DNA of 64,000 nt from Myxococcus stipitatus DSM 14675 (GCF_000331735.1 NC_020126.1:1-64000); one strand, 5' to 3'. Shown: positions 37,007-45,622, numbered from the stretch's first letter. Made by a program: numbers and translations. The notes: generated by a model from the sequence alone, not told the origin.

Positions 37007-37097
37007 GATGAGAGGGCTCCCGCCTCGGTCCGCCCCGGGAATGAGATAGACATTCATTCGCCGTTGGCTGTGATTGATTGCAATTCAAAGGAGTTGT

Positions 37098-38345
37098 ATG
37101 GGCCAGCTTCGAATGAAGTTGCTGTCTGCTTCTTTGGTGTCTCTTGCATTGGGCGGCTGTGGCGACGTCGCGTCTCCTGAACCCGAGATAGGAATGGCCA
37201 CGACGCCCCAGGCGGTGGCGAACGTGGGGGTGCCCCTGCCGCTTCCTCCGGGATGTCTGATTGGCGCGCTCGACACGGACCAGGATGGAGTCTGTGACGT
37301 CGTGGAGGTCCTCCTCGGCACCAGCACGACGAGCGCGGACACGGATGGAGACAGGCTCAGCGACTACGTGGAGTCGTTCGGCTTCGGGGGCTTGGACTTG
37401 TCCGCCCTGGGGGCGAACGCGCGCAAGAAGGACATCTTCGTGGAGGTGGACTACTACCCCAACCTCCGTCCGACGCAGGGCACGCTGAACCGCGTCATCA
37501 CGGCGTTCGCCAACGCGCCCGTCAGCAACCCGGATGGGTCGACGGGCATCAACCTGCACCTCGTCGTGGACCAGCAGATTGCCGCGGCGGACGCGGACAT
37601 GGACTTGAACCCGGTCTGGACGGACTTCGACGTCATCAAGACCAAGTATTTCACGGCGAACCGCGGGCCGTACTTCCACTACCTGGTGATGGCGAACCGG
37701 TACGACGGCGGCAACTCCAGCGGCATCTCGCGAGGCATTCCGGCCCACGACTTCGTGGTGAGCCTGGGCTTCGCGGCGGGGTCCATCACGGAGCTGCAGT
37801 TGGCGGGAACCATCATGCACGAGTTGGGGCACAACATCGGCCTGCGGCACGGTGGCAATGACAACGCCAACTACAAGCCCAACTACCTGAGCATCATGAA
37901 CTACGAGTACCAGTTCTACGGCTTCAGCATCGGCGGCCTGGCCAACGTGCTGGACTACTCGCGCGTGCAGACGGCGAGCTTCAACGAACTGGCCGTGAAC
38001 GAGACCGCCGCCTTCTCGCCGGTGGCGCCCACCACCGAAGCGGACCTCGCTCGGGTGGGTGGGCTGCGCTTCAACAACGCGCTGGTCATCGGCAACGCGA
38101 GCGCCAACCTCGACCTCAACAACAACGGTGGCATCGACGCCGCCAACTACGGCCGCGACTTCAACCGCAACGGCGTGGCGGACATCTTCCCCGCGTCGCA
38201 GAACGACTGGCTGGCGTTGCTCTATGACGGCGGCGGCCAGATTGGCGGCCCCGGGGCGGAGGCCCTCCAGCGCTCGGAGCGCTTCCTCGTCGCGCCCGAG
38301 ACGATGGAGCCCTGCCTCACCGTGGATGAGCCCCGTACGCCGTAG
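37098..38345 (+). CDS. Metzincin-type zinc metalloprotease lipoprotein
   Basis: A 415-residue lipoprotein (lipobox LGGC). After the anchor come two Ca-binding thrombospondin-3/EF-like units (DTDQDGVCD, DTDGDRLSD). The catalytic signature HELGHNIGLRH is complete: His241, Glu242, His245, Gly248 and His251 form a HExxHxxGxxH metzincin site, and a Met-turn candidate (SIMNYEY, Met267) follows 16 residues after the third His. The C-terminal part has further DLNNNGGID-like Ca loops. I cannot place it in a named metzincin family. ATG 37098 has AAAGGAG at ideal spacing. It is preceded by an AT-rich promoter-like stretch (37042-37095). Target substrates are unknown. Confidence 0.85.
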   Translation: MGQLRMKLLSASLVSLALGGCGDVASPEPEIGMATTPQAVANVGVPLPLPPGCLIGALDTDQDGVCDVVEVLLGTSTTSADTDGDRLSDYVESFGFGGLDLSALGANARKKDIFVEVDYYPNLRPTQGTLNRVITAFANAPVSNPDGSTGINLHLVVDQQIAAADADMDLNPVWTDFDVIKTKYFTANRGPYFHYLVMANRYDGGNSSGISRGIPAHDFVVSLGFAAGSITELQLAGTIMHELGHNIGLRHGGNDNANYKPNYLSIMNYEYQFYGFSIGGLANVLDYSRVQTASFNELAVNETAAFSPVAPTTEADLARVGGLRFNNALVIGNASANLDLNNNGGIDAANYGRDFNRNGVADIFPASQNDWLALLYDGGGQIGGPGAEALQRSERFLVAPETMEPCLTVDEPRTP

Positions 38346-38353
38346 TCCCCGTC

Positions 38354-38407
38354 CATCCCTCCAGGGATGACGTCTCGCCACCGGGCTCCGAGTCGTGGAG
38401 CCCGGTG
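38354..38407. terminator. Double hairpin between convergent genes
   Basis: First CATCCC-TCCA-GGGATG (38354-38369), then CACCGGGCTCC (38379-38389) pairing perfectly over 11 bases with GGAGCCCGGTG (38397-38407) around a 7-base loop. The pair fills the space between the metzincin stop and the convergent gene's stop at 38419, so it should act in both directions. Confidence 0.68.
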
Positions 38408-38418
38408 CATGAAGAGGA

Positions 38419-39156
38419 CTACCCGGCCCAGGGCAGGCCGTCGGTCTTCGCCGAGAGGACCTCCGGCGTCGTCCAGCCCATCAACCCGGTGGAGGACTTC
38501 ACCAGGTAGGCGAAGGCGGTGTGAGGGCTTCCGGGCACGCGGGCGGCGGCGACCACCTGGATTCTCGAGCCCACCGCGAGCTGCGCCACGGGCTTCTTGT
38601 CCGAGCGCGTCTGGGTGATGGGGAAGGACTCGCGCACGGTGGCCTCCTGTCCCACGTAATAGAACTCCTGGGGGACGAGGGTGAGCTTCTGCGTCTTCGG
38701 GTCCACCACGTACTTGTCCCGGCCATTCCAGAAGCCGCGCCACGAGTCGGAGAGGATGATGCCGTTGCCCTTCACCTCGGTGAGCGCGGGCACGGTGCCC
38801 AGGGGCTTGAGGTTCCTGTCGTCGTAGCGAAAGACGATGGCGATGTTGTCCGTGTCCGTCATGCCCGAGTGGACGGCGACCTCCTTGAACTTGTCGCTGG
38901 AGTCCAGGTCGAGGAGGGACAGGCCCAGGACCTCGGAGCCCACCTTCATGCGGTGGACGGAGACGCCCACCGTGAGGACGAAGTCGAAGTCGCCGTTGTT
39001 CTCATACCCCTTCACGGAGATGGCCTCGGGCTTCCCATCGCCGTTCAGGTCGGCGGTGGTGGACTGCACCAGGGCCTGCGGCTCCTCCGCGTGGACGCTC
39101 GGGGAGGTGAGCAACGTGAAGGCCATCACGGCGAGGACGGAGCGGTGTGACGTCAT
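38419..39156 (-). CDS. Exported hypothetical protein with FG-GAP/VCBS-like start
   Basis: A 245-residue exported protein (signal MTSHRSVLAVMAFTLLTSPSVHA). The first 130 residues have TTADLNGDGKPEAISVKGY and SLLDLDSSDKFKEVAVHSGMTDTD, Ca-loop-like elements typical of FG-GAP/VCBS beta-propeller or integrin-like repeats. The C-terminal third (VGSRIQVVAAARVPGSP...AYLVKSSTGLMGWTTPE) looks like an SH3-like cell-wall binding module. Start ATG 39156 has a GAGG element upstream. Function is unknown. Convergent with the metzincin gene, it shares its terminator and may be exported to the same compartment. Confidence 0.68.
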   Translation of the reverse strand: MTSHRSVLAVMAFTLLTSPSVHAEEPQALVQSTTADLNGDGKPEAISVKGYENNGDFDFVLTVGVSVHRMKVGSEVLGLSLLDLDSSDKFKEVAVHSGMTDTDNIAIVFRYDDRNLKPLGTVPALTEVKGNGIILSDSWRGFWNGRDKYVVDPKTQKLTLVPQEFYYVGQEATVRESFPITQTRSDKKPVAQLAVGSRIQVVAAARVPGSPHTAFAYLVKSSTGLMGWTTPEVLSAKTDGLPWAG

Positions 39157-39257
39157 GAAGCAGACCTCATGAGGGCCCGAACCCTGGAGCAAGCCGCGGG
39201 GAGGGGGCTCGGGCGACGATGAACGCGGACGCGGCGCGCGCGCCATCGTAGCCACGA

Positions 39258-39274
39258 TGCGCCACCCGGGCGCA
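39258..39274 (-). terminator. Small hairpin after YkgJ gene
   Basis: TGCGCC (39258-39263) and GGCGCA (39269-39274) pair around ACCCG, and CATCGT-AGCC-ACGATG sits directly beside it (39244-39259). Both lie just after the YkgJ stop. Confidence 0.35.
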
Positions 39275-39291
39275 TGGGTTTCACGGCCGCG

Positions 39292-39798
39292 TCAGCCGCG
39301 CTGACCGAAGCGTCCTCGGAAGTGCTTGTCGAGGAAGCTCTCGGCCCGCGCCTGGGCCTCCTGGACCTGTGGCGAGAGCGGCTGGTCGGGCGTGGCCTTC
39401 GCCGCCGCCTGACGGGCCCGCTGCATCACGGAGCGAGGTGCATCCTCCGTCGTCGCGGTCGCGGGAGGAAGCGCACGCTCGACGGCGGCGATGCGCGCGT
39501 GGGCTTCATCGACCAGGCCCAGCGCTTCGTCGAGGGAGACCTCCTTCTCCGAGAGCGCGGAGAAGAGCTGGCAGTGATAGCGGCGGCAGCTCGCGGGACG
39601 GTCCGCGTAGACGGTGCACGTGCGCCCGTCCAGCGCGGAGCAGTGCTGGGCCAGGACCGGAGGGCCCTCCTCCCGCTGGAGCAGCGGCACCCCGCGCCGA
39701 CGCAGCGCCGAGGCCTCTTCCGGTTGGAGCGACACATGCGTGAAGAGTGTCCCGTCGCAGCACATGCCGCAGCGCAAGCAGAGGGTGGACAGGGGCAT
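39292..39798 (-). CDS. YkgJ-family cysteine-cluster protein
   Basis: A 168-residue cytoplasmic protein with the YkgJ pattern: Cys7-x2-Cys10-x2-Cys13-Cys14 near the N-terminus (CLRCGMCCDG), then CSALDGRTC, PASCRRYHC downstream. The eight or so cysteines probably bind zinc or an iron-sulfur cluster. Family members are often found beside other redox or envelope genes, but no reaction is established. The C-terminal 70 residues are helical and basic. ATG 39798 is preferred over upstream in-frame codons because the family begins just before the first cysteine pair. It is divergent from the Kelch-like lipoprotein. Confidence 0.86.
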   Translation of the reverse strand: MPLSTLCLRCGMCCDGTLFTHVSLQPEEASALRRRGVPLLQREEGPPVLAQHCSALDGRTCTVYADRPASCRRYHCQLFSALSEKEVSLDEALGLVDEAHARIAAVERALPPATATTEDAPRSVMQRARQAAAKATPDQPLSPQVQEAQARAESFLDKHFRGRFGQRG

Positions 39799-39994
39799 GG
39801 CGGCTCTCGGGCGAAGGACGAAGCGGACTCCCACCCCTAACCCGCCGCGAGACGGTGTTCCATCTCGGCGAGGCGAGGAGGCAGGCCCCGCTCCCACGTC
39901 CGCGAAGCATTCACGCGGTGGGCCCAGGGCGTGGAATGGACAGACTGCTCCACGGGCTCAGCGCTCGTGCGCCGGGCTGCACTACAGTGGGCCC

Positions 39995-41563
39995 ATGCGC
40001 TTCGGGCTCCGGGTCCTCCTGTTCGCCGTGGTGTCGACGCTGCTGGCCTGTGAGAAGTCCCCAGGCGGAGTTCACGTCACGGTGGACGGGCCGCTGACGC
40101 CGGGGGTTCACTTCGACCGGCTCTCGGTGGTGGCCTCGCTCCCGGACGGCGCACCCCTGGCCGTGGCCACGCTGGAGGGAGAGGCGCTGCGTCTCCCCGC
40201 CACCTTCAACTTCGAGTCCGGCCCCGCCACCCCGGAGGGCACCCGCGTCTCCGTGCGCGCCACCGCGGAGCTCGCGGGCACCCTCCAATCCACGGCCTGG
40301 GGAGAGACCACGCTCACGCCGGGCACGGGCTCCCGGCTGTCACTCTCACTGCCTCCCGTGGCGGAGTCGCCCGACGCGGGGCTTCCCCAGGAGGTGTGTG
40401 ACAACGGCGTGGATGATGACGGCGACGGGCTGGGCGACTGCGCCGACCCGGAGTGTGCCGGCGCGAGCTGTCAGCCTGGAGGACTGGTCTGCGCGAACAG
40501 CGTGTGCGCGTGTCCCGGCGGCGTCACGGGGGTCCTCACCGAGCGCTCTGGCTTCGCGCCGCGCCTGAACCCCGCGGCCGTGTTCGCCCCGACGGGCCCC
40601 TACGCCGGAGGGCTGGTGCTGCTCGGAGGGCGCGACGGCACGGGCCGCCCCGTCTCCACCGTGGAGGTCTTCTTCCCCGCGTCGGGCCAGGTGCTGCAAG
40701 CGCGGCTCGAGGCGGCTCGCGCGGAGTCCTCCGCGCTGGTGCTGGAGGAGGGACAGGTGGTGGTGCTGGGCGGCCTCCGCGCCGACGGCCAGCCCGAGCC
40801 CAGCGCGGAGTGGCTGAACCCCGATGGGGGCACCACCCGCGTCTCCTTCACGCCGCCATTAGGAATCCACGGGGCCTTGGCCGGCCCGCTCGGCTCGGAC
40901 GTCGTCGTGGCGGGAGGGCAGCTCAGCCTGGCGCCGGATGCCGGGGCCGTCTCGGACACGGCCCTGCGTGTGTCACTTCGCGGTGACGACGCCGGGACCT
41001 GGTCCCTCTTGGGGAAGCTCTCCCTGGAATGCCCCTCTGGGAGCGCGAGCATGGGGGGCGCCTTCGTGCTCGCGGGCGGGTGCACCCCCAACGCGAGCTC
41101 TCCTCGGATGGACGTGGTGGAGCCGTCCGGCGTGCTGGGCGCGGGGCCGCTGCTGCCCATTCCCTTGTCCGCCCCCGCGGTGGTGGAGCTGAAGTCGGGC
41201 CGAGCCCTCATCCTCGGTGGCCGTGAAGTCGGAGTCATCCCGTCGGCGCGCGCATTCTTATTGGAAAGGAATACGGGAAGAGTGCGCATGCGAGAGCTGA
41301 CGCCCATGGATGCGCCTCGTGCCGCGCCTCGCGCCTCGCTCGCGGGAAATGGCTGGGTTTACGTCGAAGACACCCACGGAGGCCCCGCCGCCTGGTTCGA
41401 CCCGGCCTCCGAGCGCTTCACCCCCGCAGTGTCACTGTCGACACCCCGACAGGGACATGCCCTCGTGGGCGGCCCCGGTGGAAGTGTCCATTTCGTGGGT
41501 GGAAGTCGACCCGACGCTGGTCCAGATGGTCTGTCGTGGTCCATCGAACCGCGTTGCCCTTGA
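39995..41563 (+). CDS. Kelch-like lipoprotein
   Basis: A 522-residue lipoprotein (MRFGLRVLLFAVVSTLLAC; lipidated Cys19). Residues about 25-120 form a beta domain, followed by a Ca-loop-like Cys segment (CDNGVDDDGDGLGDCADPEC). The remaining 350 residues repeat the Kelch pattern of glycine-doublet strands (GGLVLLGGRD, EGQVVVLGGLR, GSDVVVAGGQL, GRALILGGRE, GGSVHFVGGSR), which should fold as a beta-propeller. It is exposed at the envelope and probably binds sugars or proteins. The first-in-line AC lipobox and family layout are common in myxobacteria. ATG 39995 gives the clean lipoprotein signal. Confidence 0.82.
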   Translation: MRFGLRVLLFAVVSTLLACEKSPGGVHVTVDGPLTPGVHFDRLSVVASLPDGAPLAVATLEGEALRLPATFNFESGPATPEGTRVSVRATAELAGTLQSTAWGETTLTPGTGSRLSLSLPPVAESPDAGLPQEVCDNGVDDDGDGLGDCADPECAGASCQPGGLVCANSVCACPGGVTGVLTERSGFAPRLNPAAVFAPTGPYAGGLVLLGGRDGTGRPVSTVEVFFPASGQVLQARLEAARAESSALVLEEGQVVVLGGLRADGQPEPSAEWLNPDGGTTRVSFTPPLGIHGALAGPLGSDVVVAGGQLSLAPDAGAVSDTALRVSLRGDDAGTWSLLGKLSLECPSGSASMGGAFVLAGGCTPNASSPRMDVVEPSGVLGAGPLLPIPLSAPAVVELKSGRALILGGREVGVIPSARAFLLERNTGRVRMRELTPMDAPRAAPRASLAGNGWVYVEDTHGGPAAWFDPASERFTPAVSLSTPRQGHALVGGPGGSVHFVGGSRPDAGPDGLSWSIEPRCP

Positions 41564-41651
41564 ATCCCAGGGGCGCACCGCGCGGAATGTGGTTACGCAG
41601 CGCTTGTACTGGGGAACAAGTTTCCCGGCCCTGATGAATGGTCAGGCTATA

Positions 41652-41665
41652 TGAACCGCGGTTCA
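41652..41665. promoter_or_regulatory. Perfect 14-bp palindrome upstream of PilZ gene
   Basis: TGAACCGCGGTTCA reads identically on both strands and lies about 80 bases before the PilZ ATG. TATAT at 41648-41652 abuts it, so a dimeric regulator binding here would overlap a promoter. Other small inverted repeats stand just upstream (CTTGT/ACAAG, GGGAA/TTCCC, CCTGA/TCAGG, 41603-41646). Confidence 0.45.
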
Positions 41666-41746
41666 CCCAGGTGGTATCCGTACCGGGGGACTGCTTCCTT
41701 TCGCGCGAAGACGTACAATCGTCTCCCATCAGACAACGGAGCTGGC

Positions 41747-43789
41747 ATGCAGGCGGACACACGGGACGGGACGCGCGGCCGGGAATCGGTGCTGGGCTAC
41801 CGGGTGGGGACGGAGCTGACCGCGGTGGCTTCGTTCGGCAACAGCGATACACCAGGACGTCTGGTGCAACTCTCGTTGGAGCACCTGACGCTCCACCTGG
41901 ACTCGGACGCGATGCCGCGTCCAGGACAGGCTGCGTCCGTGGTGCTGGGACAAGGTGAGCGCTGGGCCACGTCCCTGGACGCGGAGGTGATGGAGGTGCG
42001 AGGTGGGCGACCCGAGGTCAGCCTGCGCTTCGTCTCGCCCCCGCTGGACGCGGGCCGCCGCATCGTCACCGTGCTGGAGGCGCTGCGCGACAACGGCCTG
42101 CTGCTGCCGCCGGAGACGCGGCCGGTGTGGAAGGAGCGCATCGACCGCAAGGACCGCGTCGCTCGCATCTGCGAGGCGCTGGTGGGCCGTCAGGCGCGCG
42201 GCGTGGCGCGCACGGCGCAAGGCGTGAAGGTCAACGTGACGGCCGTCTACTTCGACGCGATGGGCTCGCGCATGGGCTGGCGCTTCGACGGGCCGGTGCC
42301 GTCGGAGCCGTTCGTGGTGGAGGCCTTCGGCTACAGCAGCGTGGTGCACCTGGAGGCGCGCGACGCGCACGAGGAGGGCGGCCGGGTGATGGTCTCCCTG
42401 CCCACGGAGGTGGTGCGCTACCGCCACCGCTGGCTGCGCCGCGCGCCGCCCAGCAGTCCGTGCACGCTGTCCTTCAACCACCCCATGTGGCCGCAGGTCC
42501 ACGTGCGGCGGCCCGTGCTGGATTTGTCCTATGAGGGCGTGGCCTTCATGACGGAGCCGGGCGAGGACCTGCTGTACCCGGGCCTGCGTCAGCCGGTGCT
42601 CGAGGTGGCCATGGAGGGCATGGCGCCGGTGCGGCTGCGCGCGGAGGTGCGCAACATCTCCAGCACCGCGGCGGGACGTCGGTGCGGCATGTCCGTGCGT
42701 CCGCTGGACGCGGAGGGTGCCCGGGCCTGGCGCGCGCTGGTGGAGGCACAGATGCATCCGTCCACCCGCGTGGAAGGCGACTGGGGCGATGCGACGTGGA
42801 AGCTCTTCCAGGGCTCCGGCTACTTCGGCCTGCCCGGCAAGTCCGCCGAGGACTTCGTGGAGGAACGCCCCTGGTTCGACGCCACGCAGGAGCGCCTGGA
42901 GGGCCGCACGCGCCTGGGCTACCGGGTGGTGCGCCCCGCGGGTGAGTCGCTGGAGGCCACGCTGTCGGTGGTGAAGCCCTACGAAGGGACGTGGATGGCG
43001 CACCAACTGGCGCGTCAGCACGTGCCCGGCCAGCGCTCCTCCGCGCGAGAGGCGCTGCGCGACATCTACCTGCGCGGCTACGAGCCCACGCAGGTGGACC
43101 CGGACGTGAAGTGGTTCATCGCCTTCTGCGAGGCGAACGTGCGCTGGGTGCGCTTCACCAAGTTCGACTTCGCGAGCTGGTACGAGCACACGGGCCAGGC
43201 GTGCCTGGCGCCCTTCCGCCTGATGGAGGCGGAGGTGGACCGCGAGTGGGACGTGCCGGAGGACGTGGAGGTGGGGCCGCCCACCGACGCGGAGCGCGAG
43301 CGCTTCTTCCAGGAGATCGAGCGCACGCGTCCGGTGGCCTACCGCGAGGCCTTGGACCTGGTGCCCGAGCGCTTCGACCTGTCCCGCGCGAGGATGAAGT
43401 GGGGCGAGGCGGGCCTGGGCCGCGAGCGCGAGCTGCGCGTGGCGCGGGTGCAGGGCCGCGCGGTGGCGATGGCGGTGCTGGAGTCCGCGCAGCCGGGCGT
43501 CAACCTCTTCAACGTGCTCGACGGCGTGCGGATGGTGTCGCTGGGCGACGACTCCCAGCCGGAGACGCAGCGGGCCTTGCTGGCGCTGCTGGGCCACGCG
43601 GCGGAGTGGTACCGGGCCCGAGGCCGCCGCGTGTTCGTCCACTACGTGGAAGGCGAGTGCGTGGAGTACGTGGAGCGCGCCGCCCTGGCGGACCTGGGCG
43701 AAGGCAAGCTCTGGGTCATCTCCTCCGCGCTCCTGCCGGAGTTCCTCGAGCACCTCTGCGAGGCCACCACGCCGCGCCCGGCCGCTTGA
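41747..43789 (+). CDS. PilZ-domain protein with large N- and C-terminal extensions
   Basis: A 680-residue cytoplasmic protein. A PilZ domain lies around 220-310: RYRHR (Arg224, Arg228; RxxxR) and DLSYEG (Asp259, Ser261, Gly264; DxSxxG), the two halves of the c-di-GMP site. An N-terminal 200-residue region (about 15-200) may be a second, degenerate PilZ-like or flagellar-brake domain (LGYRVGTELTAVASFG). The C-terminal 370 residues (WKLFQGSGYFGLPGKSAEDF onward) form a separate alpha/beta domain that could be GNAT-like, but I do not recognise it. ATG 41747 has GGAG at ideal spacing. The product likely couples c-di-GMP to motility or surface change. Confidence 0.8.
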   Translation: MQADTRDGTRGRESVLGYRVGTELTAVASFGNSDTPGRLVQLSLEHLTLHLDSDAMPRPGQAASVVLGQGERWATSLDAEVMEVRGGRPEVSLRFVSPPLDAGRRIVTVLEALRDNGLLLPPETRPVWKERIDRKDRVARICEALVGRQARGVARTAQGVKVNVTAVYFDAMGSRMGWRFDGPVPSEPFVVEAFGYSSVVHLEARDAHEEGGRVMVSLPTEVVRYRHRWLRRAPPSSPCTLSFNHPMWPQVHVRRPVLDLSYEGVAFMTEPGEDLLYPGLRQPVLEVAMEGMAPVRLRAEVRNISSTAAGRRCGMSVRPLDAEGARAWRALVEAQMHPSTRVEGDWGDATWKLFQGSGYFGLPGKSAEDFVEERPWFDATQERLEGRTRLGYRVVRPAGESLEATLSVVKPYEGTWMAHQLARQHVPGQRSSAREALRDIYLRGYEPTQVDPDVKWFIAFCEANVRWVRFTKFDFASWYEHTGQACLAPFRLMEAEVDREWDVPEDVEVGPPTDAERERFFQEIERTRPVAYREALDLVPERFDLSRARMKWGEAGLGRERELRVARVQGRAVAMAVLESAQPGVNLFNVLDGVRMVSLGDDSQPETQRALLALLGHAAEWYRARGRRVFVHYVEGECVEYVERAALADLGEGKLWVISSALLPEFLEHLCEATTPRPAA

Positions 43790-43798
43790 GCCGGGCGC
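43774..43798. terminator. Hairpin spanning the PilZ-gene stop
   Basis: GCGCCCGGC (43774-43782) and GCCGGGCGC (43790-43798) form a perfect 9-bp stem around a 7-base loop that contains the TGA stop. It lies between convergent genes and could serve both. Confidence 0.58.
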
Positions 43799-43814
43799 AC
43801 GGCGGGACGGCGTC

Positions 43815-44792
43815 TCAGAGGGCGTCGTCCTCTTCCGGGTCGGGGTAGGACTCCAGCTCGTCCTCCTCCTCGGCGCGGGCGCGGCTGGGCTTCTTGCCCT
43901 TGCTCTCGGCCTTGCTGTCCCCGCCGCCCAGGTCGGCGTCGGGGCCCACCACGTACCACTGGCGGCCCTGCTGGATGCGGCGCAGGACACCCTCCTGCTC
44001 CAGCGCGGCCAGGAGCTTGGCGAAGGTGGCGAAGCCGTACTCGCTCTCGTCGAAGTCCGGCTCCTTGCGGACGATGGTCTCCTTGATGAGCGAGGGGTTC
44101 ACCGGCCCCGTCGCGCGGGCGAGCAGGTTCTGCACCACCTCGCGGGCAATCTGCGGCACGTCCGACTTGGCGTGCGCCTTGCCTCCCGAGCCACTCGCGG
44201 CCTTGTCGCCCTCCGCCTTGCTTCCGCGGCCGGTGGACTCACGCCCGTGGCGGGCGCGCTTGCCATGGCCTGCTTCCTCGGCGGCGCCGTGGCGGCCCTT
44301 CTCCTTGTCGCCCTTCTCCGAGCGCTGGCGGGTGCGCAGGTAGATGAACTCGTCGCACGCGTTGACGAACAGGGGAGAGGTGGACTCCTTCACCGCCAGC
44401 CCGATGACGGTGCGGCCGTTCTCACGCAGCTTGTACGCCAGGGGGCAGAAGTCGCTGTCGCCGGAGGCGATGACGAAGGTGTCGATGCTCTCGCGCGCGT
44501 AGCACAGCTCCAGCGCGTCGATGACCAGGCGCATGTCCGCGCCGTTCTTCCCCGCGCGCGTGGAGGGGGGCACGTCGATGAGCTCCACGCCGAACCGGTG
44601 CAGGCCAATCTTCGCGTCACTGAAGCGCGACCAGTCGCAGTACGCGCGGCGGAAGACGACCTTGCCCTTCTCCAGGAGCCGGTCCAGCGAGGGCTGGAGG
44701 TCGAAGTTGGAGGCACTGATGCCGGTATTGGTGACGAGGTTCTCGAAGTCGAGGAAGAGAGCGATGCGATGCTCGTTGGTGCGACCGTTCAC
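43815..44792 (-). CDS. NYN-domain and LOTUS/OST-HTH RNA-binding protein
   Basis: A 325-residue cytoplasmic protein. The NYN (PIN-like nuclease) domain at 1-155 has acidic metal ligands in FLDFENL (Asp15, Asn18), GADMRLV (Asp86) and SGDSDF (Asp112, Asp114). A highly charged linker follows, then a LOTUS/OST-HTH domain at about 211-282 (VPQIAREVVQNLLARA...FATFAKLLAALEQEG), which in other organisms binds RNA, including G-quadruplex RNA. An acidic tail ends the protein. Such fusions are compact RNA-processing factors; the RNA target is unknown. GTG 44792 has AGAGG six bases upstream. The gene is likely monocistronic, convergent with the PilZ gene. Confidence 0.88.
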   Translation of the reverse strand: MNGRTNEHRIALFLDFENLVTNTGISASNFDLQPSLDRLLEKGKVVFRRAYCDWSRFSDAKIGLHRFGVELIDVPPSTRAGKNGADMRLVIDALELCYARESIDTFVIASGDSDFCPLAYKLRENGRTVIGLAVKESTSPLFVNACDEFIYLRTRQRSEKGDKEKGRHGAAEEAGHGKRARHGRESTGRGSKAEGDKAASGSGGKAHAKSDVPQIAREVVQNLLARATGPVNPSLIKETIVRKEPDFDESEYGFATFAKLLAALEQEGVLRRIQQGRQWYVVGPDADLGGGDSKAESKGKKPSRARAEEEDELESYPDPEEDDAL

Positions 44793-45071
44793 GTGCAGCC
44801 TCTGCGATGTGGCACCGCGTCGGGCGGCGCCAGAAGAAGGAAGAGAGGGCCCGGCGCGTCCTCCCGGGGAGGGCGCCTGATGGGCCTTGCGGACGCACCC
44901 TAGCCTGTTCTGGACGGCGCGGGGGTGGGCCCGTTGATGAGATGAACACTCGATGGCAGCGGCGGCCCGGTCCGCCGCGTGGTGTCCGGGGCGCGGTCCA
45001 GGCGCGAGCGGTGGGGCGTGGCCTAGCTTCTGGCGAGTCGGGTCCAAGGACCCCCAGCCGGAGCACGAGCG

Positions 45072-45551
45072 ATGACACGAAACAGTTCGGGTGGAAGGTG
45101 CAAGTCCACCATGTGGGCCGTCTCCTCCCTGGCGGCGCTGCTGCTGCCCATGGTGGGAGGGGCGGAGGCCCCCAACGTGAGTGAGGCGACGGAAGGAAAC
45201 CCGGTGGTGGAGCGCTTCGGGGAGCCCACGGGCCCCGCCATTCCGCCGCTCAACCTGGGAGGAATGATTGGCGTCGACGTGACGCCCACCCAGCCCCAGG
45301 CTCCCATCACCCAAGGGCCCAAGGTCGACGTCATGGCCGACCCGAAACGGACACAGACGTTGGAAGGAAACGTCGTGGAGATGAAGGGGGACGTGCTCTA
45401 CGTCCAGGACGACACGGGCACCGTCATCCCCTTGGACATGCAGGCGCTGCGCCTGAAGGAGCGGCCCAAGCCGGGCGAGCGCGTGGTGGCCGACTACCAG
45501 ATAGAGAACGAGGTGGACAACATGGCCACCTCGCTCCACGCGCTGCGGTAG
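45072..45551 (+). CDS. Exported hypothetical protein
   Basis: A 159-residue exported protein. The N-terminus (MTRNSSGGRCKSTMWAVSSLAALLLPMVGGAEA) is a signal peptide with a polar leader. Most of the mature part is Pro/Thr/Gly-rich and probably flexible; residues about 93-159 look like a small beta domain (TLEGNVVEMKGDVLYVQDDTGTVIPLDM). I recognise no family. It is divergent from the NYN-LOTUS gene with 279 bases between, and convergent with the aldolase gene across a long hairpin. Confidence 0.6.
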   Translation: MTRNSSGGRCKSTMWAVSSLAALLLPMVGGAEAPNVSEATEGNPVVERFGEPTGPAIPPLNLGGMIGVDVTPTQPQAPITQGPKVDVMADPKRTQTLEGNVVEMKGDVLYVQDDTGTVIPLDMQALRLKERPKPGERVVADYQIENEVDNMATSLHALR

Positions 45552-45557
45552 CCCGGG

Positions 45558-45614
45558 CCACGGGAAGCACTTGGGGGCGCCGCGACACCAGCGCGGTGCT
45601 CCCCAAGCCCGTGG
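45558..45614. terminator. Long bulged hairpin between convergent genes
   Basis: CCACGGG, a 5-base bulge and CTTGGGG (45558-45576) pair with CCCCAAGCCCGTGG (45601-45614); the inner GCGCCGCG (45577-45584) pairs with CGCGGTGC (45592-45599) with one G/T. About 22 paired bases lie between the exported hypothetical and aldolase genes. Confidence 0.62.
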
Positions 45615-45622
45615 GCGACGGA

